A program made the position numbers and the translations under genes. From Bryobacterales bacterium (GTDB taxonomy: Bacteria > Acidobacteriota > Terriglobia > Bryobacterales > Bryobacteraceae), in assembly GCA_019261985.1 (NCBI GenBank), contig JAFAQY010000100.1, positions 1 to 64,000 of the forward strand: a stretch of DNA of 64,000 nt, in the 5' to 3' direction. Under the pieces are notes generated by a model. The model did no database searches and was not told where the DNA came from. It saw only the letters and a program-made list of their open reading frames with translations. Shown here one piece after another: positions 53,450 to 60,784 of the stretch; within the stretch, counting starts at the first letter, position 1; every line of letters begins with the position of its first letter.

Positions 53450-54315
53450 ATTATGACTTCGGGGTTCCATCGTTGGTGATCAACAATCAACGTGCTCTTA
53501 TACATGACAGCGACTACGCATCCCTTGGCATCGTGACTTTGGCTCCTGACGGGACGCAACTCAAAACGTACGGCCCCGTCTCGAAGTTCCTGGGCGACCA
53601 CGGCAAGGGAGCAGTCACCGTAGGCCTCGGATTCACCGACATTGATGTCCCGGATGGCGGATCGATGGGGGTGGTCTTCACAGTTATCAACAAGGGACAT
53701 GGTAGTGGAACCACCACGGATGCGCTGAACGTCCTCTGCGCCGGAATCGTGGGTGCCCTGGCGAGCGGTCAACTGGCAGGCGTATCACTTACTTATTCAG
53801 CAACGGGGACAGGCGTTTATGACACTTTTATAGCCTCAGCCGTTGCTATTCCAGCCTGGGAGGCCGCGGTAGGTATTGCCGTCGGGTTAGCCGTCCTGGA
53901 AGCCCTCCACCTGATCCTTGCGAACTGCGACGGGGTGGTCGTCCCCGGTACGATTCAATTCGGGCGCGGCACGCTGGACGAAGTCGCCAGCCAGGGACCC
54001 TGGGACGTGACAGTTCGTTATCCGGGCAGTGAAAGCCCGGAGGGTTGCGGAGCTAACTCCGACTACCAGGTGGATTACCGGGTCATAGCCAGTTCCGCCA
54101 AGGTCGAGGTGCCGAACGTGATAGGCCAAGATCCAGACACCGCGCTTAACACACTGAGCGGCCTAGGGCTGAACGGTGTGATTCGTGAGGAGCCCTCAGA
54201 CGATTACGAAGACTCGCGGATCACTGATCAACACCCGGGCGCAGGCGCAATAGTGTACCGTGGAACAACGATTACCCTTATTCAGTTGCGTCCCCGAGAA
54301 GGGCCACCGCGCTGA
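53446..54315 (+). CDS. PASTA-domain protein of the tRNA-His island
   Basis: 289 residues. AAAGGAGG 5 bases before the ATG gives strong translation. No signal peptide. A beta-rich N-terminal 110 residues (GIVTLAPDGTQLKTYGP ... VTVGLGFTDIDVPDGGSMGVVFTVINKG), a helical hydrophobic segment (FIASAVAIPAWEAAVGIAVGLAVLEALHLILANC), another beta part, and a C-terminal PASTA domain (VEVPNVIGQDPDTALNTLSGLGLNGVIREEPSDD ... HPGAGAIVYRGTTITLIQ, about 220-282). PASTA domains normally bind muropeptides or beta-lactams outside the cell. The N-terminal part is not recognised. It is the main gene of the island. Confidence 0.72.
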   Translation: MNYDFGVPSLVINNQRALIHDSDYASLGIVTLAPDGTQLKTYGPVSKFLGDHGKGAVTVGLGFTDIDVPDGGSMGVVFTVINKGHGSGTTTDALNVLCAGIVGALASGQLAGVSLTYSATGTGVYDTFIASAVAIPAWEAAVGIAVGLAVLEALHLILANCDGVVVPGTIQFGRGTLDEVASQGPWDVTVRYPGSESPEGCGANSDYQVDYRVIASSAKVEVPNVIGQDPDTALNTLSGLGLNGVIREEPSDDYEDSRITDQHPGAGAIVYRGTTITLIQLRPREGPPR

Positions 54316-54460
54316 TTAACATCGCTTCGCCGGAGATACAGGATTGTGATTCCAATGTATTTCGTCCTAACATCACCGAGAAGCGCGCCTACAAAGTCGC
54401 TACACGGATTGCTACACGGCGCTTTGTGGCTTGTATGTTATTGAAAAATAAAGCTATTGA

Positions 54461-54480
54461 CTGGGGCGGCTGGTGGGATT
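54461..54480. repeat. Right attachment-like repeat inside the tRNA-His 3' end
   Basis: Identical 20 bases to 51056-51075. It includes the CCA end and the 3' acceptor/T-arm strand of the tRNA-His gene, so recombination here keeps the tRNA intact. Confidence 0.8.
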
Positions 54481-54539
54481 CGAACCCACGACATCCAGAA
54501 CCACAATCTGGCGCTACTACCAGCTGAGCTACAGCCGCC
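54462..54539 (-). tRNA. tRNA-His (GTG)
   Basis: Cloverleaf on the minus strand: acceptor stem with the extra G(-1):C73 pair typical of tRNA-His, anticodon loop TTGTGGT (anticodon at 54504-54502), T-arm GTGGGTTCGAATCCCAC and encoded CCA. 78 bases including CCA. Its 3' end faces the island. Confidence 0.97.
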
Positions 54540-54551
54540 GTTTTCACCAGT

Positions 54552-56000
54552 TTATCGCAAACCGGCCTTCTTCCAAAGCTCGTCGACGCGGGCGCGGACC
54601 TCGTTGCTCATCCGAATCACATCCGGCCACGGCCGCGTGAAGCCTTCTTCGGGCCACTTCTTCGTTGCGTCGATCCCCATCTTCGAGCCGTAGTTCGGCA
54701 GCCGGCTGGAATGATCCAAGGAATCGACGGGTCCCATCACGAACTGAATGTCGCGCTCGGGGTCGATGTTATTCAGCGCCTTCCAGGCCACCTCGCGCAC
54801 ATTCTGGACGTCGACATCTTCATCCACAACCACGATGCACTTAGAGAACATCGCCTGGCCCAGGCCCCAGATTGCGTGCATCACCTTGCGCGCGTGGCCC
54901 GGGTACGACTTGCGGATCGATACCAGAATCAGGTTGTGGAAGATGCCCTCGGCGGGCATGCAGATGTCGCGGACCTCGGGCAATTGCAAGCGCATCAACG
55001 GGAGAAAAATGCGCTCAATCGCCTTTCCCATGTAGAAATCCTCCATGGGCGGAGGACCGACGATCGTCGTGGCATACACCGGCTTGTTGCGATGCGTGAT
55101 GCAGGTGATGTGGAACACCGGATATTCGTCCGCGAGCGAATAGAAGCCTGTATGGTCGCCGAAGGGTCCTTCGGTGCGCAGTTCGCCCAACTCAACATAG
55201 CCCTCGAGCACGATTTCCGCGTTCGCGGGGACTTCCAGATCGCATGTTTCGCACTTGACCATCTCGACCGCGTCGCCGCGCAGGAAACCGGCGATCATCA
55301 TTTCGTCCAGATCCGGCGGCAACGGCAGAATCGCCGAGTACATAGTCGCTGGATCGGCGCCAATCGCAACCGCGACGTCCATTCGCTTCGACTGACCGCC
55401 TGCACGCAGCCGGCGGTAGTGCTCGGCGCCCTGCTTATGGGTCTGCCAGTGCATACCGGTGGTGCGGCTGTCGAATACCTGCAGCCGGTAGCAACCACAG
55501 TTCCGCTTGCCTGTATCGGGATTGCGCGAGAAAACCATCGGCAGCGTGATGAAGCGTCCCGCATCGCCCGGCCAGCATTGCAGGATTGGAAATTCATCGA
55601 GCGAGAAGCCCTCGCGCCGAATATTTTCTTTGCACGGGCCGCCCGAAACAGTCTTTGGAAAAATCGACGCCAAATCGGCCAGCTTCGGGAGCATCTTCAA
55701 CTTCCCCAACATGCCCTCGGGCTTGCGCATGGCAATTAATTCAGCGATTCGCGCGGCCACATCCTCGGGCGAAGCTTCCAAAGCCAGCTGCATTCGCCGT
55801 TCGCCGGCGAACGCATTGATCAGCACCGGTATATGGGAGCCCTTCGGTTTTTCAAACAGGAACGCAGGTCCCCCGGTCTTGACCGAGCGATCGGCGAACT
55901 CCGCGATCTCGAGATGCGGGTCCACTTCGATAGAAACTCGCTTGAGCTCGCCGGCTTTGTCGAGCGCGCGCACGAAATCGCGTAGGTCTTTGTAGGGCAT
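54552..56000 (-). CDS. ubiD: UbiD family prenylated-FMN decarboxylase
   Basis: 482 residues. UbiD enzymes use prenylated FMN (from UbiX) to decarboxylate aromatic acids in quinone synthesis or related pathways. Typical parts: DLRDFVRALDKAGELKRVSIEVDPHLEIAE, GPAFLFEKPKGSHIPVLINAF, the prFMN/substrate region RTTGMHWQTHKQGAEHYRR, GEL-RTEGPFGDHTGFYSLADEYPVFHITCITHRNKPVYATTIVG and a C-terminal GIDATKKWPEEGF. It stands alone; ubiX is not in the window. A menaquinone or ubiquinone role is likely but a phenolic-acid role cannot be excluded. Confidence 0.93.
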   Translation of the reverse strand: MPYKDLRDFVRALDKAGELKRVSIEVDPHLEIAEFADRSVKTGGPAFLFEKPKGSHIPVLINAFAGERRMQLALEASPEDVAARIAELIAMRKPEGMLGKLKMLPKLADLASIFPKTVSGGPCKENIRREGFSLDEFPILQCWPGDAGRFITLPMVFSRNPDTGKRNCGCYRLQVFDSRTTGMHWQTHKQGAEHYRRLRAGGQSKRMDVAVAIGADPATMYSAILPLPPDLDEMMIAGFLRGDAVEMVKCETCDLEVPANAEIVLEGYVELGELRTEGPFGDHTGFYSLADEYPVFHITCITHRNKPVYATTIVGPPPMEDFYMGKAIERIFLPLMRLQLPEVRDICMPAEGIFHNLILVSIRKSYPGHARKVMHAIWGLGQAMFSKCIVVVDEDVDVQNVREVAWKALNNIDPERDIQFVMGPVDSLDHSSRLPNYGSKMGIDATKKWPEEGFTRPWPDVIRMSNEVRARVDELWKKAGLR

Positions 56001-56001
56001 G

Positions 56002-56113
56002 TATAGTTATCAGTTATCAGTCATCAGTTATCAGTCCTCAGTTTCGTTGCATCAGTTGTAGCGGTCAGTTCGCAACTGATAACTGAAAACTGATAACTGA
56101 AAACTGACAACTA
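56002..56113. repeat. Tandem and inverted AGTTATCAG repeats
   Basis: Several AGTTATCAG units on one side (from 56005) and several AACTGATAACTGAAAACTGATAACTG units on the other, facing each other across about 30 bases, so the whole region can form a long hairpin. It fills the gap between divergent ubiD and fabG. Confidence 0.9.
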
Positions 56114-56117
56114 ACTT

Positions 56118-56828
56118 ATGATAAACAGGACTGCTTTTGTTACCGGCGCTAGCCGCGGGATTGGGCTGGCATGCGCGCAGGCGCTGGCTGCCGCGGGGTG
56201 CCGCGTGGTGCTCGCCGCACGCGACACCGCGAAACTCGAAGAGGCTTCCGCGGCGATTCCCGGGTCTTCGTGGGTTCGCATCGACCTCGCGTCCTCCGAT
56301 TCGATCGAAGACGCTTTTCGAAATGCTGGAAAAGTGGACATCCTGGTCAATAACGCCGGAATTACCCGGGACGGCTTGGCGATGCGCATGAAAAAGGAGG
56401 CCTGGGAGGAGGTGCTCGCGACAAATCTGACCGGTTCATTCCTGGCGATTCAAAAGGTGCTGCCGGGTATGGTCAAGGAGCGCTGGGGAAGAATCATCAA
56501 TGTTTCTTCGATCGTCGGACAAGCGGGCAATCCGGGGCAGGCGAACTATGTAGCTTCGAAGGCGGGATTAATCGGGCTTACCAAGTCGCTGGCGCAAGAA
56601 CTCGGCAGCCGGAATATCACGGTGAACGCCGTCGCTCCGGGATTTATCGAAACTGACATGACCGGCTCTTTGCCCCAGGAATTGAAGGATTCCATGCTTG
56701 GCCGCATTCCGTTGAAGCGATTCGGTAAAGCCGAGGAGGTCGCCGCGGCCGTCCGGTTCCTGGCGAGCGAAGAGGCCGCCTACATCAGCGGACACGTATT
56801 AAACGTCAGCGGCGGAATGTATATGTAG
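56118..56828 (+). CDS. fabG: 3-oxoacyl-ACP reductase FabG
   Basis: 236 residues. NADPH-dependent reduction of 3-oxoacyl-ACP in fatty acid synthesis. Cofactor motif TGASRGIG, NNAG motif in DILVNNAGITRDGLAMRMK, catalytic Ser in INVSSIVGQAGNPGQANYVASKAG (YxxxK), VNAVAPGFIETDMT and the C-terminal ISGHVLNVSGGMYM. Closest to FabG among short-chain dehydrogenases. No other fatty acid genes are adjacent. It starts right after a hairpin-forming repeat. Confidence 0.93.
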   Translation: MINRTAFVTGASRGIGLACAQALAAAGCRVVLAARDTAKLEEASAAIPGSSWVRIDLASSDSIEDAFRNAGKVDILVNNAGITRDGLAMRMKKEAWEEVLATNLTGSFLAIQKVLPGMVKERWGRIINVSSIVGQAGNPGQANYVASKAGLIGLTKSLAQELGSRNITVNAVAPGFIETDMTGSLPQELKDSMLGRIPLKRFGKAEEVAAAVRFLASEEAAYISGHVLNVSGGMYM

Positions 56829-56837
56829 GGATCGCGT

Positions 56838-58331
56838 TTACCGCACGGAAACGAAATTGGTCAACCATTGCGGCTGAAAACGGCTGGCGATGGTTTTCGC
56901 GGGCGGAGTATCCGGATCGGCCGGCGGCTTGTGCTGCATCGCGACTAGCAGGAACCGCAGCCCTTCATAGCTACGCCAATACATGTTATGGCGGATCATG
57001 TCGCTGCGGAAGCTAAGGATCTGACGCCGCAGCATTAGTTGCCAAGGCTTTCCATGCACGGGCAGCGTATCAGGCAAGAAATTGACGCCGGTAGGGTGCT
57101 TGCAGCCATTCATTTCCACGATCGCGAGCCGTCCGTCGGTTTCCATGGTGTCGCCAGTGGCATTCTTCACGATGTGAGGAACGTTCGCCCGCTCCCAGGA
57201 ATCAACCGCGCTGGCGCAGTCGGTGAACGCGATGTCCTGGACCACCTTGTCACGCTCGCGATCCACCTGCCGCGCGACCTGATGAGTCATCAATCGTCCG
57301 GGGCGAAAATACGCATAGTCGATATCCCGCGTTGCGGCTCCGATCCAGATTTCTCTGCCGTCCTCCGTTTCCCCCTGGCTCCACAGCCGCACATGATGAC
57401 GCTTCGAAAAATCGTTGAAGCCCTTTTGCCAGGACATGTCCGCGGGTTCATCGTTGAGAAACAGCGAGGACATCGGAGCGTCTCTGAGGGAGCGCTCGCC
57501 AGCTACGGCGAAAGCGCTGGACAGGTGAGACCGGAACGTTGCAGGGCGCGCTTCGGTCCAGCCGGCGGCCGCGAACGCCGACGCTAGCTCGCCGCGAGAA
57601 CCGAGAAGCACCAAATTGACCAGGTCGGAGGGACGGCCGCTAAGGGCCTCCGCGCGATCCGGTATAGCCGATAGAACAGGAGCGAGGGCTGCACGTTCCG
57701 CCGCGGTAAGCGGACCGGGTCCGTCTTCCGAATCCGGCTCTGGTTTGGCTTGTACCGGCTCGGTTAACGCCAGAGTAAGCTCCGCTCCGGTGGGCAGGTA
57801 AATCTCCGGCTCCGGGACTTGCATCATTATGGACTTAATCGCCCAAATGACCATCCGCGCGTGTGTTTCTGAAAGTAACGCTTGACGGATAAGATGGGCG
57901 GCCCGGTTGCCTACGCTAGCAGTGGTTCTTATTTCGCGGATGACGCCGTCCGTGCCGACCTCTTCTCTGCCGTTATCGACAGTGATCACTTGCGCTGGAA
58001 TCGTAGCCATCTCTTCCGCGCCGGGGACCTCGATCGAATGGAAGTCGAGGCTGAGAGCCGCGGTTTCATGCACCAGGCCTAGGCCGACCCGGCGCGCGGA
58101 ACGAACTTCTCCGGTCAGCACGCTGCCCGCGGGATAGAGTGTGCGGTCGCCGATCTGTACTGGCGCAATGAGTACTGCGCGCACTGGCGAGCCTGGCCGG
58201 CTGGCGAACGAGCCCACCGGCGAGGTCAGGCGAATATGCAATGGCGTGCCTTGCGGCGCTTGAATGCATGCCTGCGCGCTCCCGCAATCGAGCATTCGCG
58301 CGGCGAGCAACACCGAATAAATGGGCGGCAT
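56838..58331 (-). CDS. Exported LssY C-terminal domain protein
   Basis: About 497 residues, N-terminus hydrophobic (IYSVLLAARMLDCG) and probably exported. The C-terminal half is the LssY_C domain: VNLVLLGSRGELASAFAAAGWTEARPATFRSHLSSAFAV ... FLNDEPADMSWQKGFNDFSKRHHVRLW ... WIGAATRDIDYAYF. The N-terminal half is a beta-rich region (GTPLHIRLTSPVGSFASRPGSPVRAVLIAPV) that resembles a Conjugal-transfer/TrbI-like or outer-membrane barrel-like domain. LssY_C proteins are poorly characterised. ATG at 58331 is preferred; the frame begins with TTG at 58343. Confidence 0.8.
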   Translation of the reverse strand: MPPIYSVLLAARMLDCGSAQACIQAPQGTPLHIRLTSPVGSFASRPGSPVRAVLIAPVQIGDRTLYPAGSVLTGEVRSARRVGLGLVHETAALSLDFHSIEVPGAEEMATIPAQVITVDNGREEVGTDGVIREIRTTASVGNRAAHLIRQALLSETHARMVIWAIKSIMMQVPEPEIYLPTGAELTLALTEPVQAKPEPDSEDGPGPLTAAERAALAPVLSAIPDRAEALSGRPSDLVNLVLLGSRGELASAFAAAGWTEARPATFRSHLSSAFAVAGERSLRDAPMSSLFLNDEPADMSWQKGFNDFSKRHHVRLWSQGETEDGREIWIGAATRDIDYAYFRPGRLMTHQVARQVDRERDKVVQDIAFTDCASAVDSWERANVPHIVKNATGDTMETDGRLAIVEMNGCKHPTGVNFLPDTLPVHGKPWQLMLRRQILSFRSDMIRHNMYWRSYEGLRFLLVAMQHKPPADPDTPPAKTIASRFQPQWLTNFVSVR

Positions 58332-58410
58332 GTAAGCTAGCAAGCATAATGCATATCGCCCGAGAATACTAGTCAGTATAAATTCGGATGCTATAGTGAT
58401 TTAGGCGCGG

Positions 58411-58485
58411 GCGGGAGTAACTCAATGGTAGAGTCACAGCCTTCCAAGCTGTTGGTTGCGGGTTCGATTCCCGTCTCCCGCTCCA
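58411..58485 (+). tRNA. tRNA-Gly (TCC)
   Basis: GCGGGAG acceptor stem pairs with CTCCCGC; anticodon loop CTTCCAA with anticodon TCC at 58443-58445; T-arm GCGGGTTCGATTCCCGT; CCA encoded (58483-58485). Confidence 0.97.
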
Positions 58486-58537
58486 GAAAATCAACCCTTA
58501 CAATCACCCCGGTTCCGGATTTGCTGCGCTTCCGGTA

Positions 58538-58700
58538 TTATACGCGTCGGAAAGCGTTCTCAGCAGAGTAATAGCGCATCGCCAACGCTCCAATCAAGAA
58601 AGGGTGTACTGGTTCTAATTCACGTACAGCACGTGCCCATTTGTATTCGGCACGGGAACCCACATCGAAAGCTACCGGTCCATGAAAATATTGCTGTAGG
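58538..58700 (-). other. Unidentified coding remnant downstream of tRNA-Gly
   Basis: A minus-strand frame reads LQQYFHGPVAFDVGSRAEYKWARAVRELEPVHPFLIGALAMRYYSAENAFRRV and then stops, like the C-terminus of a real helical protein, with codons (CGT, TTA, CCA) less GC-rich than the neighbours. The upstream part of the gene is missing. Not recognised. Confidence 0.35.
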
Positions 58701-58824
58701 CCCTTTGATTGCTCTAGGTTTCGCGGTCCAGCCGGAGGAGATCGCGAAGCCCTATGTTTTTCTCGCCTCGCCGCCATGCTCCCGTAACATCACCGGCGAG
58801 ATCCTGCCCAATACAGGCGGCTGA
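58700..58824 (+). pseudogene. 3' remnant of a short-chain dehydrogenase gene
   Basis: The plus frame ends ALGFAVQPEEIAKPYVFLASPPCSRNITGEILPNTGG before TGA, which closely follows the usual SDR C-terminus (GRAGQPEEVA.AYVFLAS..SSYITGE.L.VTGG). The catalytic and cofactor parts are absent. With the remnant on the other strand it makes the 58486-58833 stretch after tRNA-Gly a site of gene decay. Confidence 0.6.
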
Positions 58825-58839
58825 TCCGGAGTCTTGCGC

Positions 58840-60153
58840 GTGGCGACAATAGCTCCACGGGCGGAATCCGGCCCCCCGGAAAGGAAGAAACGGAATCGGC
58901 TCGACCTGTTTTTCTGCGATCTGGGTCCGGGGCTCGTTACCGGCTGTGCCGATGACGATCCGTCCGGCATCTCGACTTATGCGGTCGCCGGCGCGGCGTT
59001 TGGTTACGCGCCTCTCTGGACCGCCCTTCTTTCATTGCCGTTGATGGCGGCGATTCAGTTGATGTGCGGCCGTCTCGGTATGGTGAGCGGCCGCGGCCTC
59101 GCGGCCGTGATCCGCCGGCACTATCCGCGATGGGTCCTCTGGGGCGCCTGCCTGCTGCTGATCGTCGCGAACGTAATTAATATCGCGGCCGACCTGGGCG
59201 GCATGGGCGAAGCGGCGGAACTGGTGACGGGGCTGCCCGCGCTCGCCTGGACGCCCGCCTTTACAGTGCTGATCGTGTCATTCCTGTTTTGGTCGTCCTA
59301 CCGGCGGATCGCGCGAATTTTCAAATGGATCACACTCGTGCTTCTGGCTTACGTGCTGACCGCATTTTTCGCGCACGTCGATTGGCGCGCAGCTCTGGCG
59401 GCGACCTTGCTTCCGAAGCTGGCCTGGTCGAAGGACTCGCTTTCCGTGCTGGTCGGCATTCTTGGCACGACGATTTCGCCCTATCTATTTTTCTGGCAAG
59501 CGGCGCAGGAGGTGGAGGAGGAGAAGGCCGCCGGAAAGACACTTGCGCAGCGCCGGGGCGCAACCCAAGCCGAATTGCGCCGGTTGCGCGTCGATGTCTT
59601 CACGGGCATGTTCGTCTCGAACCTGATCATGTATTTCATCATTCTCACCACCGCGGCCACGCTTCATGTGGATGGAAAAACGCAGATTACTACCGCGCGA
59701 GAGGCAGCTGAGGCACTGCGTCCGCTGGCCGGGGCTGCGGCTTTCTGGCTGTTCGCGGGCGGCCTCATCGGAACGGGCATGCTTGGCGTCCCGGTGCTGG
59801 CGGGTTCCTGCGCCTATGCTATCGCTGAAGCGGGGGCTTGGCGCGGCTCGCTCGAACATCGCCCGCAACGGGCGCGAAAATTCTACGCTGTGCTCGCCTT
59901 GTCGATGACAGGCGGACTAGTAATCGAGTTTCTCCGTCTCAATGCCGTCAAAATGATGTTCTGGTCGGCTGTGGTCAACGGCGCGCTCGCGCCGCCGCTC
60001 ATCCTGCTGGTTATTCTTCTGACAAATAATCGCAATATTATGGGAGCGCGGGTCAATCCGCCGCTGCTGCGCGTTTTCGGCTGGACCACCTTCGCCCTGA
60101 TGAGCGCCGCGACACTCGCGATGCTCCTCTTCGCGTTTTCAGGGCAGGGCTGA
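58840..60153 (+). CDS. Nramp-related divalent metal transporter (NRMT-like)
   Basis: About 437 residues with about eleven membrane helices. Helix 1 carries DDDPSGISTY in place of the DPGN motif of manganese/iron Nramps, and the helix 6 motif reads GTTISPYLFFWQ, without the MPHN methionine. This pattern resembles the Nramp-related magnesium transporter clade, so Mg2+ (or Mn2+) uptake is my inference. GGAG at 58828 fits a GTG start at 58840 better than the TTG at 58834. The isochorismatase gene follows after 4 bases. Confidence 0.85.
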   Translation: MATIAPRAESGPPERKKRNRLDLFFCDLGPGLVTGCADDDPSGISTYAVAGAAFGYAPLWTALLSLPLMAAIQLMCGRLGMVSGRGLAAVIRRHYPRWVLWGACLLLIVANVINIAADLGGMGEAAELVTGLPALAWTPAFTVLIVSFLFWSSYRRIARIFKWITLVLLAYVLTAFFAHVDWRAALAATLLPKLAWSKDSLSVLVGILGTTISPYLFFWQAAQEVEEEKAAGKTLAQRRGATQAELRRLRVDVFTGMFVSNLIMYFIILTTAATLHVDGKTQITTAREAAEALRPLAGAAAFWLFAGGLIGTGMLGVPVLAGSCAYAIAEAGAWRGSLEHRPQRARKFYAVLALSMTGGLVIEFLRLNAVKMMFWSAVVNGALAPPLILLVILLTNNRNIMGARVNPPLLRVFGWTTFALMSAATLAMLLFAFSGQG

Positions 60154-60157
60154 CTGT

Positions 60158-60784
60158 ATGACGAACGATGTCAACCATACATCGCCTTTGGCCCTGGTGC
60201 TGATCGATGTCGTCAATCATTTTGAATTTCCCGATGGCAAGCAACTCCTGCGCCATGCGATGCCGATCGTTACGCCCCTCGCCAAACTCAAACAGCGGGC
60301 CCGCAACGCCGGAATTCCCGTGATCTATGTCAACGATAATTTCGCGCAATGGCGCTCCGACCCCGGCAAGCTAGTGGCCTACTGCCTCCGCACCGAGTGC
60401 GACGGGCGGAATTTCGTCCGTCCTCTCCAGCCGGGTGAGGAGGATTATTGCGTACTGAAACCCATGCACTCCGCCTTTTATCAGACGCCGCTCGACGTAT
60501 TGCTGAGGCATCTGGGCGCGTCATCGCTCGTGCTTGCGGGGCTCGCCACAAATAGCTGCGTCCTGTGCACGGCGCACGATGCGAAAATGCGCGACTACGA
60601 CGTGACCGTCGTGTCGGACTGTTGCGCGGCGCGAACCGTGAAGGAGCACAACCAGGCGCTCGATCATATCCGCGAAATGGCCGATGGGCGGATCGTGCGT
60701 TCGCAATCCTTGCGATTCGATCGGAGCAAGCTTTCTCGGAATGGCGGCTCCGCCCAAAAGAAACGGCAGGGCGATGGACGTTGA
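60158..60784 (+). CDS. Isochorismatase-family cysteine hydrolase
   Basis: 208 residues. The triad is visible: Asp in LVLIDVVNHF, Lys in YCVLKPMHSAF, and Cys in ATNSCVLCTAHDA. The loop after the first strand lacks the D-x-H metal site of nicotinamidases, so an amide or carbamoyl substrate other than nicotinamide is likely. C-terminal tail is basic. It lies between the metal transporter and the PolX-like gene and overlaps the latter by 11 bases. Confidence 0.87.
   Translation: MTNDVNHTSPLALVLIDVVNHFEFPDGKQLLRHAMPIVTPLAKLKQRARNAGIPVIYVNDNFAQWRSDPGKLVAYCLRTECDGRNFVRPLQPGEEDYCVLKPMHSAFYQTPLDVLLRHLGASSLVLAGLATNSCVLCTAHDAKMRDYDVTVVSDCCAARTVKEHNQALDHIREMADGRIVRSQSLRFDRSKLSRNGGSAQKKRQGDGR

Larger units (their letters stand above)
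51056..54480. mobile_element. Putative 3.4-kb genomic island at tRNA-His
   Basis: Bounded by identical 20-base direct repeats, the right one being the 3' end of tRNA-His. The stretch is visibly more A/T-rich than its surroundings and contains two divergent operons of unrecognised small proteins (52179 leftward, 52849 rightward). No integrase or transposase was found in it, so it would need one supplied from elsewhere or have lost it. Its genes are unlike the acidobacterial core genes on each side. Confidence 0.72.

Noticed and set aside
54711-55739. 340-codon plus-strand ORF opposite ubiD
   Set aside because: Shadow of ubiD; no domain, no ribosome site.
56002-56113. AGTTATCAG repeats as a replication origin or iteron
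   Set aside because: No replication gene nearby, and units are arranged as a hairpin between two unrelated genes; better treated as a dispersed repeat.
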